NCBI GenBank assembly: GCA_965153355.1 | Contig: OZ231126.1 | Span: 88,474,001-88,538,000 of the forward strand | Source: Flaccisagitta enflata | Lineage: Eukaryota; Chaetognatha; Sagittoidea; Aphragmophora | DNA: 64,000 bases | Direction: 5' to 3' | Shown here: piece by piece, positions 46,777 through 57,747 of the stretch | Layout of the letters: each line of letters starts with the position of its first letter | Position numbering within the stretch: position 1 is the first letter of the stretch | The notes under the pieces: generated by a model | Database searches by the model: none | Told to the model about the DNA's origin: nothing | The model's input: only the letters and a program-made list of their open reading frames with translations | Program-made: the position numbers and the translations under genes

Positions 46777-46945
46777 CTGAAAGAGTCTGCCTTTGGGAAT
46801 GCAGTTGCAATGGACGGTCAGTCTCATTAAGTAGAATACAAAAATAAACTTGACAGCAGTGAGAATCACGAGTCCAGGAGCATAAAACAGACCCAGCAAA
46901 CAAATTAATTGTGCATTGATTAAATCCAAAATACGCCGCGATATG
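46777..46945 (-). CDS. TMC-family channel protein, FYLMRL/NC exon
   Basis: Exon of 169 bases after AATATCCTCACAG. The first base completes TG|C (Cys) from exon 47276-47412; it exits in phase 0 at CAG|GTAAAC. It encodes ISRRILDLINAQLICLLGLF YAPGLVILTAVKFIFVFYLM RLTVHCNCIPKGRLFQ. In TMC proteins this region reads (I/V)LxLIYxQxLxWxGxxFxPLLPxIxxIKxxIxFYxKxxxLxxNCxPxxRxF, and the match is clear, including the Pro in the span and the final NC-P-R-F. Confidence 0.93.
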
Positions 46946-46984
46946 CTGTGAGGATATTTGATAATTATAAGTGACTTGCCATGG

Positions 46985-47180
46985 TTTCTTTTAACATATG
47001 TCTGTAATCCACGTCTCTATAAGAGGGTCTGTCCATCGGTCCGTACGTCCCTCACGGCTGTGTTAAGATCCGGTAGTGAATCAAATGATTGATATACTTG
47101 TTCTGAGAGGCGTCTTTGAATATTATGTTAGTAATTTGAACAGACCGTCTGTCTGTCCATCCATGTATCACAGTCGCGAA
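46985..47180 (+). mobile_element. HINE-like fragments in a TMC intron
   Basis: CCACGTCTCTATAAGAGGGTCTGTCCATCGG resembles the 5' part of the CGCATCT family (CTATAAGAGGG plus GTCC core). CCGTCTGTCTGTCCATCCATG follows at 47140. No 3' hairpin end seen. Confidence 0.4.
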
Positions 47181-47275
47181 ATTCACTAGATGCAGTAACA
47201 CAGTCCGGACGCAACGCAACTAAACCTATCTATAAGCTTACATTTAATACCTAGCAAGTAAATTTCCTCATTTAC

Positions 47276-47412
47276 CAGAATGGCTGGATGGAGAAACGTC
47301 CACACGAGCGATGCAGGCAGAGTTGGGAAAATAAAATCTTCCTGGGAAATTGAATGAAAAGTACCACAAACACGGACCACAGAAAATCCAACAGCCAAAT
47401 TCGATAGAAGTG
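47276..47412 (-). CDS. TMC-family channel protein, YRxxxxDF exon
   Basis: Exon of 137 bases after a (CT)n tract and CCACAG, exiting with two bases at TTCTG|GTAAATG. It encodes HFYRIWLLDFLWSVFVVLFI QFPRKILFSQLCLHRSCGRF SIQPF. TMC proteins have (C)WE...GQExYRLxxxDFxxxxxxxxxxEFxRR before the next helix, so this exon starts just after the expected CWETxxGQ. The exon holding that motif and everything N-terminal to it should lie at higher coordinates and was not found. Confidence 0.85.
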
Positions 47413-47415
47413 CTG

Positions 47416-47417
<2 letters not shown>

Positions 47418-47510
<93 letters not shown>
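47418..47510. repeat. (GA)n microsatellite forming the TMC exon polypyrimidine tract
   Basis: Pure GA on plus, that is (CT)n on the TMC strand, ending at CCACAG of the exon at 47412. Confidence 0.97.
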
Positions 47511-47512
<2 letters not shown>

Positions 47513-47768
47513 TGGGACAAAATGCGGAAATGAGAGGGGAAAGACTGGGACAACATCTGAATACATGGTGCTTGTTATCCGTGGGTGCGCTGATGACCTC
47601 GCTTATGTGTTAACGCGCAAATTCTCATGCCATGGGCCATGGCTGATTCGTTGTCTTCATGACATTCAGAAAGAAAACCGTCAGCGACGTCACCACCGCC
47701 AGTGGTGTGCAATCCACGTTTAATTGATGTCAGTATTTGCCATGCCGTTTAGCTCATTTCCATATAAT
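47511..47768. other. no supported feature
   Basis: Should be TMC intron. No exon with the expected CWE motif was seen on the minus strand. Confidence 0.4.
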
Positions 47769-47957
47769 TAACACAAGGACGGATACACGGCTACCCAGTC
47801 GCATACGGGTGGGCAGGGGCGTATTTGAGGTCACTTGATCATTTGGGCAGGAGCCGTGAAAAAAAAACTAAAAAAAAAGTGTGACGGATGTACTGACGAA
47901 CAGACTGAAGGACCGACAAAGCGGGGTGCAGAGTCGCGTTGCGCGCGACTAATAACC
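47769..47957 (-). mobile_element. HINE-like element, CGCGACT family
   Basis: Minus strand: TTATTAGTCGCGCGCAACGCGACTC (hairpin arms AGTCGCG/CGCGACT), CTGCACCCCGC, GTCGGTCC core, CCTGCCCAAATGATC, CCTGCCCACCCGTATGCGACTGGG, AGCCGTGTATCCGTCC, TTGTG. Complete copy, in the TMC intron. Confidence 0.65.
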
Positions 47958-48440
47958 TGATTTTCTCAAGCACTGAGCTGTAGGTAGGTTTAAAACTGTA
48001 TTCAACTGTACCCAACTAATGAGTTACAGTGGGTGCGATTTTATTTTCAGTCTGAATGAAGGGGGGTGGGGAGCGGAAAGAATTGTTAATGGCCGAGAAA
48101 TATCTCATTTCAGCTTCCTTTTCTCGTCGCAGAAGATTTGCGATTTTATTGACCATTAAGGCCATTAGGAGCTAATAGCCGTATAAACATTCAACGGTTT
48201 ATACCAGTGACATATTCTGACAAACAAGCGACTGAATCCGTTGAAAAAAAAATCGATTTGAAACACCCCAATGCAACATTTTGACACCCAAGTCCTTCGT
48301 GCCTTGTTGTTTGCGGTTACTCTGTGACGAGGCGACGAGCAAACACGATCCTCATGTGATGTTGATTCTTCGTTTTCCTCACTTCTCTTTTAACATTAAG
48401 AATGAATGTCAAAGCAACGTGTTCCGTTTCCCATATCATA
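47958..48440. other. no supported feature
   Basis: AT-rich unique-looking DNA; the interval ends in the pyrimidine-rich tract. No gene called. Confidence 0.4.
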
Positions 48441-49310
48441 TATGCCTTCTTTTTCTCGCTCATCCTTTCCGCTTTCTTCGGAATTTCTGTCTTTCTTTTT
48501 CCCCTCGTAATTCTTTTTCCCAATCTCCCCTTTTCTCCTTTTCCTTCTTCTTGTCTTTTTTCATACTCGTTACTATTTTACTCCTTTTTCTTTTTTCTTT
48601 TTCCTTCTTCCTCTTTTTCTCTTCTTTTTTCTCTTCTTTTTTCTTTTCAGTTTTCTTTTCTTTTTTTTTATCCTTTTTACATGAATATCTTTTTCTTTGT
48701 CATCCATTTTTTTATATCCCATCCCATATCTTATTTTTTTCTTTTTTCCTCCTACTTCTACTGCTTCTTCTTCTTCTTCTTCTTCTTTTTTTTTCTTCTT
48801 CTTCTTTTTTCTTTTTCTTTTTCTTTTTCTTCTTCTTCTTCTTCTTCTTCTTCTTCTTCTTCTTCTTCTTCTTCTTCTTCTTCTTCTTCTTCTTTCTTTT
48901 TTTCTTTTTCTTTTTCTTTTTCTTTTTCTTTTTCTTTTTCTTTTTCTTTTTTTTTCTTCTTCTTCTTCTTTTTCTTTTTCTTTTTCTTTTTCTTTTTCTT
49001 TTTCCTTTTCCTTTTTCTTTTTCTTTTTCTTTTTCTTTTTTTTCTTCTTCTTCTTCTTCTTCTTCTTCTTCTTCTTCTTCTTCTTCTTCTTCTTCTTCTT
49101 CTTTTTCTTTTTCTTTTTCTTTTTCTTTTTCTTTTTCTTTTTCTTCTTTTTCTTTCTTTTTCCTTTCCTTTTTTTTTTCTTCTTCTTCTTCTTCTTCTTC
49201 TTCTCTTTCTTCTTCTTCTTCTTCTTCTTCTTCTTCTTCTTCTTCTTCTTCTTCTTCTTCTTCTTCTTCTTCTTCTTCTTCTTCTTCTTCTTCTTCTTCC
49301 TTTTCCTCTT
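48440..49310. repeat. ~0.9-kb pyrimidine tract with (CTT)n and (CTTTTT)n blocks
   Basis: Almost no purines on the plus strand. Degenerate C/T DNA to about 48765, then alternating blocks of CTT trinucleotides (48770-48895, 49047-49100, 49185-49300) and CTTTTT hexanucleotides (48896-49040, 49100-49150). Poly-Phe, poly-Ser, poly-Leu and, on the other strand, poly-Lys frames are artefacts. Confidence 0.95.
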
Positions 49311-49319
49311 CATGTTCAC

Positions 49320-49660
49320 CTCCTTTATATAATCATCTTCTCTCGGCGTTATCCCTTCAATCCCCATCCTTGTGTTGCTCCCGCAGTCTGAGCAGGCGCA
49401 AATGACATGGTCTTCCCCGGCAAACGCAATATTGTCGTCTCACTCAATCGCGCATGCTTCATTTGTCTGCCTTATCTAGCATGGAGAGATGTCCCCCTTC
49501 GTGGTCATCTCTGCCGGTTATATCTCTCCCCGCGGTACCATACTCTCCATCCTTTTCCCAATATAGAACAAACCTTACCAGTATATATGCTTACTTACTC
49601 AGCTTTGTGTCTTTCAAAGCAGTTGGTTCTGTATGTGAAGCATTGCAAGTCGATTTTGGT
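49320..49660. other. unclassified sequence
   Basis: Plus frames of 89 and 110 codons overlap here without known motifs; no gene is supported. Confidence 0.35.
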
Positions 49661-49662
49661 AA

Positions 49663-49805
49663 TTCTACGCGACTCTATACCACGCTGTGTCTGTCCGTCC
49701 GTCTGTCAGTCGGTCCATCGTAACTTTTTCGAAATTTGAGCATTTTTTTTCGCCATACTGCCCCTGCCGACCCGTCCACGATTTGTAGTAGAGGCCTATT
49801 AGTCA
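49663..49805 (+). mobile_element. degenerate HINE-like copy, CGCGACT family
   Basis: TTCTACGCGACTCTATACCACGCTG, GTCCGTCCGTCTGTCAGTCGG core, GCCATACTGCCCCTGCC and GACCCGTCCACGATTTG. The left arm of the 5' hairpin and the terminal block are lost, and the (CT)n tract at 49810 follows. Confidence 0.5.
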
Positions 49806-49806
49806 G

Positions 49807-50640
<834 letters not shown>

Positions 50641-50905
50641 TAAGTGAAAAGTGATGAACGGCTACCACAGTCGCGTGCTGGTGGGTAGCGGCTGACCGAC
50701 TGGAAGATTGACTGACCGACGAACGGACAGACAAAGGATTAGATGGATTAGATGGATGTCATTTCTGACAAATTCGAAAGGAAACAAGGCCGGATAATAC
50801 GGCTACCCTAGTCGCGTGCGGGTGGGCAGGAGCAGCGCTGGAGAAGGTCACTAGGACAGGAGCCGTATGCCGTATGCAGGAGCCGTCATATATGACGCCA
50901 GGCAG
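50641..50905 (-). mobile_element. two degenerate HINE-like copies, CGCGACT family
   Basis: Minus strand at 50785-50905: CCTGCCCACCCGCACGCGACTAGGG, AGCCGTATTATCCGGCCTTG. At 50641-50755 a second fragment has CCACCAGCACGCGACTGTGG and a GTCC core. Both are 5'-incomplete. Confidence 0.5.
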
Positions 50906-51425
<520 letters not shown>

Positions 51426-51514
51426 CACACAAGTTAAAATGCAAATAGCTCGCTAGCTGACGTGAGTGTCTGCATTGACGAGCAGTCTACACTTGATGAA
51501 CATTCTTTACGGAG

Positions 51515-51517
<3 letters not shown>

Positions 51518-51605
<88 letters not shown>

Positions 51606-51642
51606 CCCCCCACACATACACACACACATACACACACATGCG
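51518..51642. repeat. (CA)n microsatellite
   Basis: Pure CA to about 51604, then CCCCCCAC and CATACACACA interruptions. Confidence 0.97.
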
Positions 51643-51737
51643 CGTGCATGCTTGAACAAGGCAGACAAAAACTCAAGAATATACAGGCCTGCTTTTACCA
51701 TAAAATTCCTAATTTTACCTCCCACTGCACCATTGTT

Positions 51738-51766
51738 TCTCTCTCTCTCTCTCTCTATCTCTCTCT

Positions 51767-51861
<95 letters not shown>
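51738..51861. repeat. (CT)n microsatellite
   Basis: CT repeat with TATC and CCCA interruptions near its start. Confidence 0.97.
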
Positions 51862-51865
<4 letters not shown>

Positions 51866-51880
51866 CTTGAACTAAAATCT

Positions 51881-53307
51881 CAGTGCACCGTGGTCCTCAA
51901 AATGAAAATTTGGGCACCAACTTAAGAAATTTTCAATTTCCTACTTACGAAGGTTATCCAGAATCTAAAAAAGAGCTAACTGATAATATTTGATGTGCTG
52001 GATCCAATGGTGACGCCCGCAGGCGTGCAGCCATAACAATCTTAGAGAAAAAAGGTGATTTGAATTGATATTCGATGCACAGTGCGCCAAAAATAATAAA
52101 TTCAGGCGCAAAATTAAAAAATTCAGCATTTTTCAGTCACAATCAAAAACACATCACTAAAAATCTAATAGTTGATAGTTTTTGATATGCCAGTACTTAT
52201 AGCAATGTCCCCAGGTGCGTAGAACCTACAGTTTCTGCGATACAGACAAGCAAAGTCAGACTTAAAAATTTCCAAATTAAGGGGACATAGTGATTAATTT
52301 TAAAAGCATTATGTTTTGTAGTGTTGATTATGCTGAATCCAAATATGTTTTTTTTACTCAAAACTGAAGGGAAGTTGCTAAAAAATATCAATAAATTAAA
52401 GAAAAAATGTTTTCCCAATTTCTTTTTTTTTTTTGCCAAAAAATTATTTTTGAAAATTCTTTAAAAATTTTAGCGGGAAAAAATTTTTTTTTGAAATTTT
52501 AGCAAGAAAAAATTTTAGCAAGAAAAAGTTTTGGCGAGGGAAAATTTTTACGAGAAAAAATTTTAGCATAAAAAATTTTTTGCGAGAAAAATTTTTGCAA
52601 AAAAAATTACAGCGAGTAAAAATTTTAGCGAGAAAAATTTTTGCAATAAAAATTTTAGCGAAAAAACTTAGCCAGAAAAACTTCAAAAAAAATTTTGACA
52701 AAAAAATTTTAACGAGAAAAAATTTTAGCGAAAAAAATTTTAGCAAAAAAAGTTTAACGAAAAAAATTTTCGCAAAAAAATTTTGGCGAAAAAAAAATTT
52801 TTGCGAAAAAAAAATTTACCAAAAAAATTTTAGCAAAATAATTTTAGCGAAAAAATTTTAGCGAAAAAAAAAATTTTAGCGGAAGAATTTTAACGAAAAA
52901 AAATTTCGACAAAAAAAAATTTCAGCGAAAAAAATTTTTAGTTTTTCTCTATTGCAGAAATGGTAAGTTCTAAGTTCCCGATGTTGCCATTAGATCAGAC
53001 ATATCAAAAACTGTAAACTATGAAATCTTTAAAGATCAGAGCTTTCTTAAGATCAAGAATTCTAGATTTTTTTTATTTTGCGCCTGAATTTGCAATTTGT
53101 GGCGCACTGTGCGCTGAATATCATACTAAATCACCCTTTTTCTCCAAAACTATTACGGCTACACACTTGCAGGTGTTACCATTTGATCCCCCACATCAAT
53201 TACTGCCAGGTAACGTTTTTTTAGGATACTGAATAACCTCTGTGGGCAAAAAATTCAAATTCTCAAGTTAGCGCCCAAATTTTCATTTTAGGGACCACTG
53301 TGCGCTG
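51881..53307. mobile_element. 1.43-kb fold-back element with nested inverted ends
   Basis: Outer ends CAGTGCACCGTGGTCC...AAAATGAAAATTTGGGC and the inverted GCCCAAATTTTCATTTTAGGGACCACTGTGCGCTG. Inner inverted pair GCACAGTGCGCCAAAAATAAT AAATTCAGGCGC (from about 52078) and GCGCCTGAATTTGC...GGCGCACTGTGCGC (to about 53115). Each arm is about 230-300 bp. The CAGTGCGC-type start recalls hAT ends. The centre is a minisatellite (52440-52945). No transposase. Confidence 0.75.
52440..52945. repeat. minisatellite of AAAATTTTAGCGA units
   Basis: About 35 degenerate units of 13-16 bp such as GCGAGAAAAAATTTTA and GCAAAAAAATTTT, all centred on palindromic AAAATTTT. It occupies the middle of the fold-back element. 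Confidence 0.85.
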
Positions 53308-53352
53308 AAAGTTTTGAATTGTAGGCGGAATTCGGCTTGACAGCTTTCGACG

Positions 53353-53530
53353 TCATCGGCTGCTGTCGTCGTAATTCTTGATGGATTTGGCTGAGATTTC
53401 AACTGGAGGTAGTTTTAACCCATGAGCAGCTTTGATAAAGATTTCAGCGATCTCGAAGGTCGTTAAGGCTGTTAGTTTGACATTCAAAAGTGAGCAAAGC
53501 TTGACGTAGATGTTGTAAGCGGAAATCGGC

Positions 53531-53545
<15 letters not shown>
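53353..53545 (-). CDS. possible exon of unknown gene, next to (CT)n
   Basis: Minus frame, open and non-repetitive: AYNIYVKLCSLLNVKLTALT TFEIAEIFIKAAHGLKLPPV EISAKSIKNYDDSSR then TGA. It lies just downstream of a (CT)n tract and a possible ACGTCAAG 3' splice site, the same arrangement as in the ZIP and TMC exons. I recognise no family, and chance cannot be excluded. Confidence 0.25.
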
Positions 53546-53561
<16 letters not shown>

Positions 53562-53563
53562 AA
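53522..53563. repeat. short (GA)n tract
   Basis: Interrupted GA repeat, (CT)n for the minus strand. Confidence 0.9.
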
Positions 53564-53667
53564 AAAATGGGACCTGATGCACTTGAATGTACAATTTGTT
53601 CATCCTTGAGCTTCACTCGATCACTCAGTATTCGGACCTTCTACAGGACATCCACGAATACATAAGC

Positions 53668-53800
<133 letters not shown>

Positions 53801-53930
53801 TGCAGCTCCAACAAAATTCCCGTCCCCTTAGAAATCTCTGACCGAGTTCTAAATGAGATACTTTTTTAGTTGCAGACACGCAATTTTATACCAATAAAGG
53901 CGGCTAATCGCCGTAGGAAAAAAGTCGTAA

Positions 53931-53935
<5 letters not shown>

Positions 53936-54000
<65 letters not shown>

Positions 54001-54072
54001 GACGGACAGACAGACGGACAAACAGACAGACAGACAGACAGACAGAGAATGAGACAGAGAGAGAAAGAGAGA
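53936..54072. repeat. (GA)n then (CAGA)n
   Basis: Pure GA to 53996, then GACGGACAGACAGA units and GAGA/GAAAGA words to 54072. Confidence 0.95.
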
Positions 54073-54094
54073 GTGAGAATGCTTGTTTTTCTAC

Positions 54095-54185
54095 TTTTGA
54101 CTTGATCACCATGGATAGACTGATGGACCAACAGACCAGGATAGACTGCTACACAGATGGACAAAGCCTCTTATAGATTCGACTA
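54095..54185 (-). mobile_element. HINE-like 5' fragment
   Basis: Minus strand: TTTATTAGTCGAATCTATAAGAGGC, then TTTGTCCATCTG and GTTGGTCCATCAG core words. Only the 5' part is present. Confidence 0.4.
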
Positions 54186-54831
54186 ATAAAAGAGTGAGAG
54201 ACTTTGCTGTCAGCATGCACAATCATCTGGGACAATTTGAATCAAAGTTCAAATAGACTTCAATAACTTAATTCCTAATTTTTGGGAAAAATGCGAAAAA
54301 TATGAAAAATAAAAAAAGATTCAGAAAATCATAGCTCCGAAACTATCGATTGCACAGGATTCTGCTTGGCGTCATCTGAAAGAGGAGATTTGGTTCTTTC
54401 TTAGCTATTAATTTCATGCTTAGTCCCATTTGGCACCCAAAATTGACCAACTTCCTCACACCAGTCATGAGAAAAAAAGAAAATCGATTTCCGCCATAGG
54501 TCTCAAAGTCTTCGAATCTTCGAATCTCGACTTTTTTCCAAACAAGGCTATGTCCGTCCATTGGTCTGTCTGTCGGTCAGCAGTGTAGATTACGGAGTAG
54601 GGGGTAGCGCTGCTACTTGGCGGGACAAATGACGCGTCGGCAGCTATCAGCAGATGGAGAAAAAAAAAGAGACAGAGAGAGAGACACACACAGAGAGACA
54701 GAGAGAGAGATCATATGGTCATCTCGCATTTTCATCTGCCGACAGATTGTAAAGAGCGTCTTGATTTCCCGGTGTGAATCTCGGTTTTGATGTAAGAAAG
54801 TGAAATACAAGAAGTTAACCCCCCAAAAACT
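54186..54831. other. no supported gene; short element remnants
   Basis: 54535-54605 has GTCCGTCCATTGGTCTGTCTGTCGGTC, an element core remnant. 54660-54712 is a degenerate GA/CA repeat. The rest is unique-looking. Confidence 0.4.
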
Positions 54832-55161
54832 GTAGCACCCCCCCTACAGCCTCAACCGCAGAATGAAGAATGACATATGAATGGGGAATGGAAGCTTATA
54901 TCAATACAATTAACCCGGTCAGAGCAATTTTTGGATTTCCCTCCCAGGAAAGAATTATGGCTGAAAAAAACAGTAAGAAATTACATATTTAACATTATTC
55001 AAAAAATGCTAATATTTGCTAGTTTTTAAGCTTTAACTTTTTACTGGGAATGAAATTCCAAAATTGCTCTGATGAGGCTAATTATATTGATATAAGCTTC
55101 CATTCTCTATCTTATATGCTTTTTTTCATTTGACAGCTATGGCTGTAAGGGGGGGTGCTAC
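54832..55161. mobile_element. 330-bp palindromic MITE
   Basis: GTAGCACCCCCCCTACAGCC and GGCTGTAAGGGGGGGTGCTAC are inverted copies. The arms continue with AATGGAAGCTTATATCAATA / TATTGATATAAGCTTCCATT, CAGAGCAATTTTGGATTTC and AAATTCCAAAATTGCTCTG. No coding capacity. Confidence 0.8.
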
Positions 55162-55365
55162 ATTATGATTTTTTTTCAAATGAGACAAAAGTTGACGACA
55201 TGAATCATAGACGAATCGACATAATCAAATTCTGAAAAAAACGCCTGAAAGAGTAGGTTATGGCATTTAGTCACGCCAAATTTTAGCATTCTGTCTCAAG
55301 TAGTTAAGCTTCAATTTACATTTAAAGTGGAGGGTCAATTTCTTCCTAATCCTATGGCAAAGATA

Positions 55366-56112
55366 ATAGTCGCAAAAGCGTTAGATGGTCAGCGGTACCC
55401 GTGCCCTGTTTTAGTAGGTTGTGGTAGAAGTTGAGGGGGGAGCAGGGCAGCGGCTCCGAAGGGGTTGATGACCTATGCTTTCACACATATGGGGAATTTT
55501 CTCCTCCTTCTCCTCCTCCTCTGCACCCCCCCCTCCCCCAAGCCTCGAGGCTCATATCCCAGCCTCGAGAGCCACATTCCAGCCTTGAGGTCCAAATCCC
55601 AGTCTTGAGGCCCAAATCCCTTGAGGATGGAATTAGGGCCTTGGGGTTGGGAGTTGAGCCTCAAGACTGGGATTTGGGCCTCCCGAGGCTGGGATATGGT
55701 CTTAGGCTGGGAGTATGTGCCTCGAGGCTTGGGGGAGGACAAAGAGAAGAGAAGGCAGGGGTGTATATTCTTGAGTCGCTTTTGATTTTCCCCCCTGCCT
55801 TTGATTTTCTTCCCCGCGAAGCATTGCGCGTTGCGTTTTATATCATCATTTTTCTTCCCATATAGCAATAAAACTATGTAGTTAAGGCTTAAATAGTGTT
55901 AAATTGTGTTTTACTAATTGAGTTTTATGATTTAGTACTGTAAAAAGTTATATTTTCCCCAAATTTCCTTTTTTTCTCTTTTTCCCCCTTTAATTTCCCT
56001 TCCCCATCTCAGATCCTTTGAGTTTTTCCCCCAGGCCTGGAAGGAGAAGGAGGGAGGAGAAAATTCCCATGTGTGAAAGCATAGGTCATCGACCCCTTTG
56101 GGGCCTCTGCTC
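55366..56112. mobile_element. composite element with TIRs and GGCTGGGATTTGGGCC minisatellite
   Basis: Left: GCGTTAGATGGTCAGCGGTACCC, then GGGCAGCGGCTCCGAAGGGG, GATGACCTATGCTTTCACACAT and GGGGAATTTTCTCC. Right: GGAGAAAATTCCCATGTGTG, AAAGCATAGGTCATCGACCC CTTTGGGGCC. These are inverted copies. Between them is a 20-bp GCCTCGAGGCTGGGATTTGG-type minisatellite in both orientations (55540-55740), and CCCCCTTTAATTTCCC-rich DNA. 130- to 144-codon frames are not supported as genes. Confidence 0.7.
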
Positions 56113-56254
56113 AAAAAGCGAACTCTTTGTTTTGCTAAATTTGGCTTAACCAAGGACCTGAACCATAGAAAATCTATGACCATTTGAAAGCTCTGCAAAA
56201 GTTCTTCCAAATGCGGCGTTGCTGGTAATCAAAGCTTTATTCATTTTTCAAAGC

Positions 56255-56517
56255 CCGATTGGGCAAAGATGCGTCCGGGCCGTGTCTCTGCGTGTATTGA
56301 TCATGTGACATGTATGGAGAGACAGATGGACGAACATGTTGGTCGGTTGATCATTTATTTCAGTATAGGATCTTGACGTGGCCAAAAACAGCCGAGAAAC
56401 GCGGTTTTTGCACTTGCGTAGCGGACATACGGACCAGCGGATGGACTAACGGACGGACGGACCGACGGACGGACAGACCATCTTATAGAGATGCGTTCTG
56501 GCAGACGCGTCTAAAAT
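56255..56517 (-). mobile_element. full-length HINE-like element, CGCATCT family
   Basis: Minus strand: TTTTAGACGCGTCTGCCAGAACGCATCTCTATAAG (imperfect 5' hairpin), (GTCC)n core, then GGACGCATCTTTGCCCAATCGGGCTTTG: arm copy ACGCATCT and terminal hairpin GCCC/GGGC. It is inserted in the 2-kb element. Confidence 0.65.
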
Positions 56518-57275
56518 GCTTACAGGTTTGAAGAAAAAAATCGCTTATTGAAAAAAGTGATCATTTCGATTTTTGTCCAATGAGCAATTTTAGTCTTTTC
56601 GTTTTTGTCAATGATGCAGCTAAGGATTGTCTTAGCTACTAATTGACCATGAGCATATTGAAGAGCTTCAAATTTTCTTGAAAATGGCACCAAGAACAAC
56701 TCAATGCATTTGATTTTTAGGTTAGAATATAGATAACCCAAATGAATCATGTAGTAAAATTACAAATTCTTAACTACCTGTCTTCATCCTAATGCCATTT
56801 CTTAATGGATAGAGCTAGGACATCCAACAAGGTCTCATTTTAAAGATCTTTCGCGGAGCTTCAAAATGGTCATGGATTTTGCTAAGATTTTCTCATTGCT
56901 TGGATGGTAAATATTGACAAACAAGGAATTTGCTTTTTTTTTTGCCACGTTTAAAAAAAAGTTATTTCGGATAATTCAAAGTTTGACTTAAAAAAGCAAT
57001 TGAGACTAAACTACTTGAGACCGAATGCTAGAATTTGGCATGAATAAATACCATAATTTACTCTTCCAGGCGTTTATTTCAGAATTTGATTATGTCGATT
57101 TGTTTATGATTTATGTCGACATCTTTTGTGTCATTTTAATAAATCATACTGTATGATTTTCTGAAACTGACAATTATTCTTGATTCAGATAATCCATCAT
57201 GACAAAATTACTCAACGAAAATAAGAAAAAGAAATGCTGCATGTACCTCACATAGTTATACAGTGAAAGGAAATA

Positions 57276-57277
<2 letters not shown>

Positions 57278-57361
<84 letters not shown>
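57278..57361. repeat. (CA)n microsatellite
   Basis: Pure CA, about 42 units. Confidence 0.97.
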
Positions 57362-57363
<2 letters not shown>

Positions 57364-57747
57364 GGGCGTGCATGCTTGAAAAAAAGGAGAGGCAATCACT
57401 TCTACACGCTTACATTCTCATATCTCACCAAAGCTTCCTCCATTTCAGAGGAAAAAAGGAAAGAAGAAAAGAGGAAAAAAAAAAAGAGAGGAGGGTGACA
57501 GAATCCGCGCTTATCCAGAATGTTGAAGGGCCAGCAAGCGGCAACAGAACAACAGCCGCTTTAAGTCGAATAAAACTCCCGCCTTGTAACATTGTTGTTT
57601 TTTATTCTTTATGAGGTAAAGAAAACAGAATGTTATAACTTTATGGCCGCTATAACTGTCCGCGCTAAAGCCCATACAGCGGCACCAATTTGGGCCACGT
57701 CATATCTCGGAGCCGTATGCTCAAAAAAGGTAAAGAACGCCAATAAA
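57362..57747. other. no supported gene
   Basis: Two frames of 74-80 codons without family features. A TCCATTTCAG|AGG resembles a 3' splice site but leads into a purine-rich stretch. Confidence 0.35.

Larger units (their letters stand above)
55175..57140. mobile_element. ~2-kb inverted-repeat element carrying nested elements
   Basis: The left arm (about 55186-55330: GACATAATCAAATTCTGAAA, AACGCCTGAAAGAGTA, GCCAAATTTTAGCATTCTGT, CAAGTAGTT) is matched in inverted form at about 56990-57135. Inside are the composite at 55366-56112, a HINE-like element at 56255-56517 and sequence resembling the 35573 element interior. Confidence 0.7.

Noticed and set aside
48281-49405. Poly-Phe/Ser/Leu and poly-Lys frames
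   Set aside because: Pyrimidine-tract translation; no independent coding evidence.
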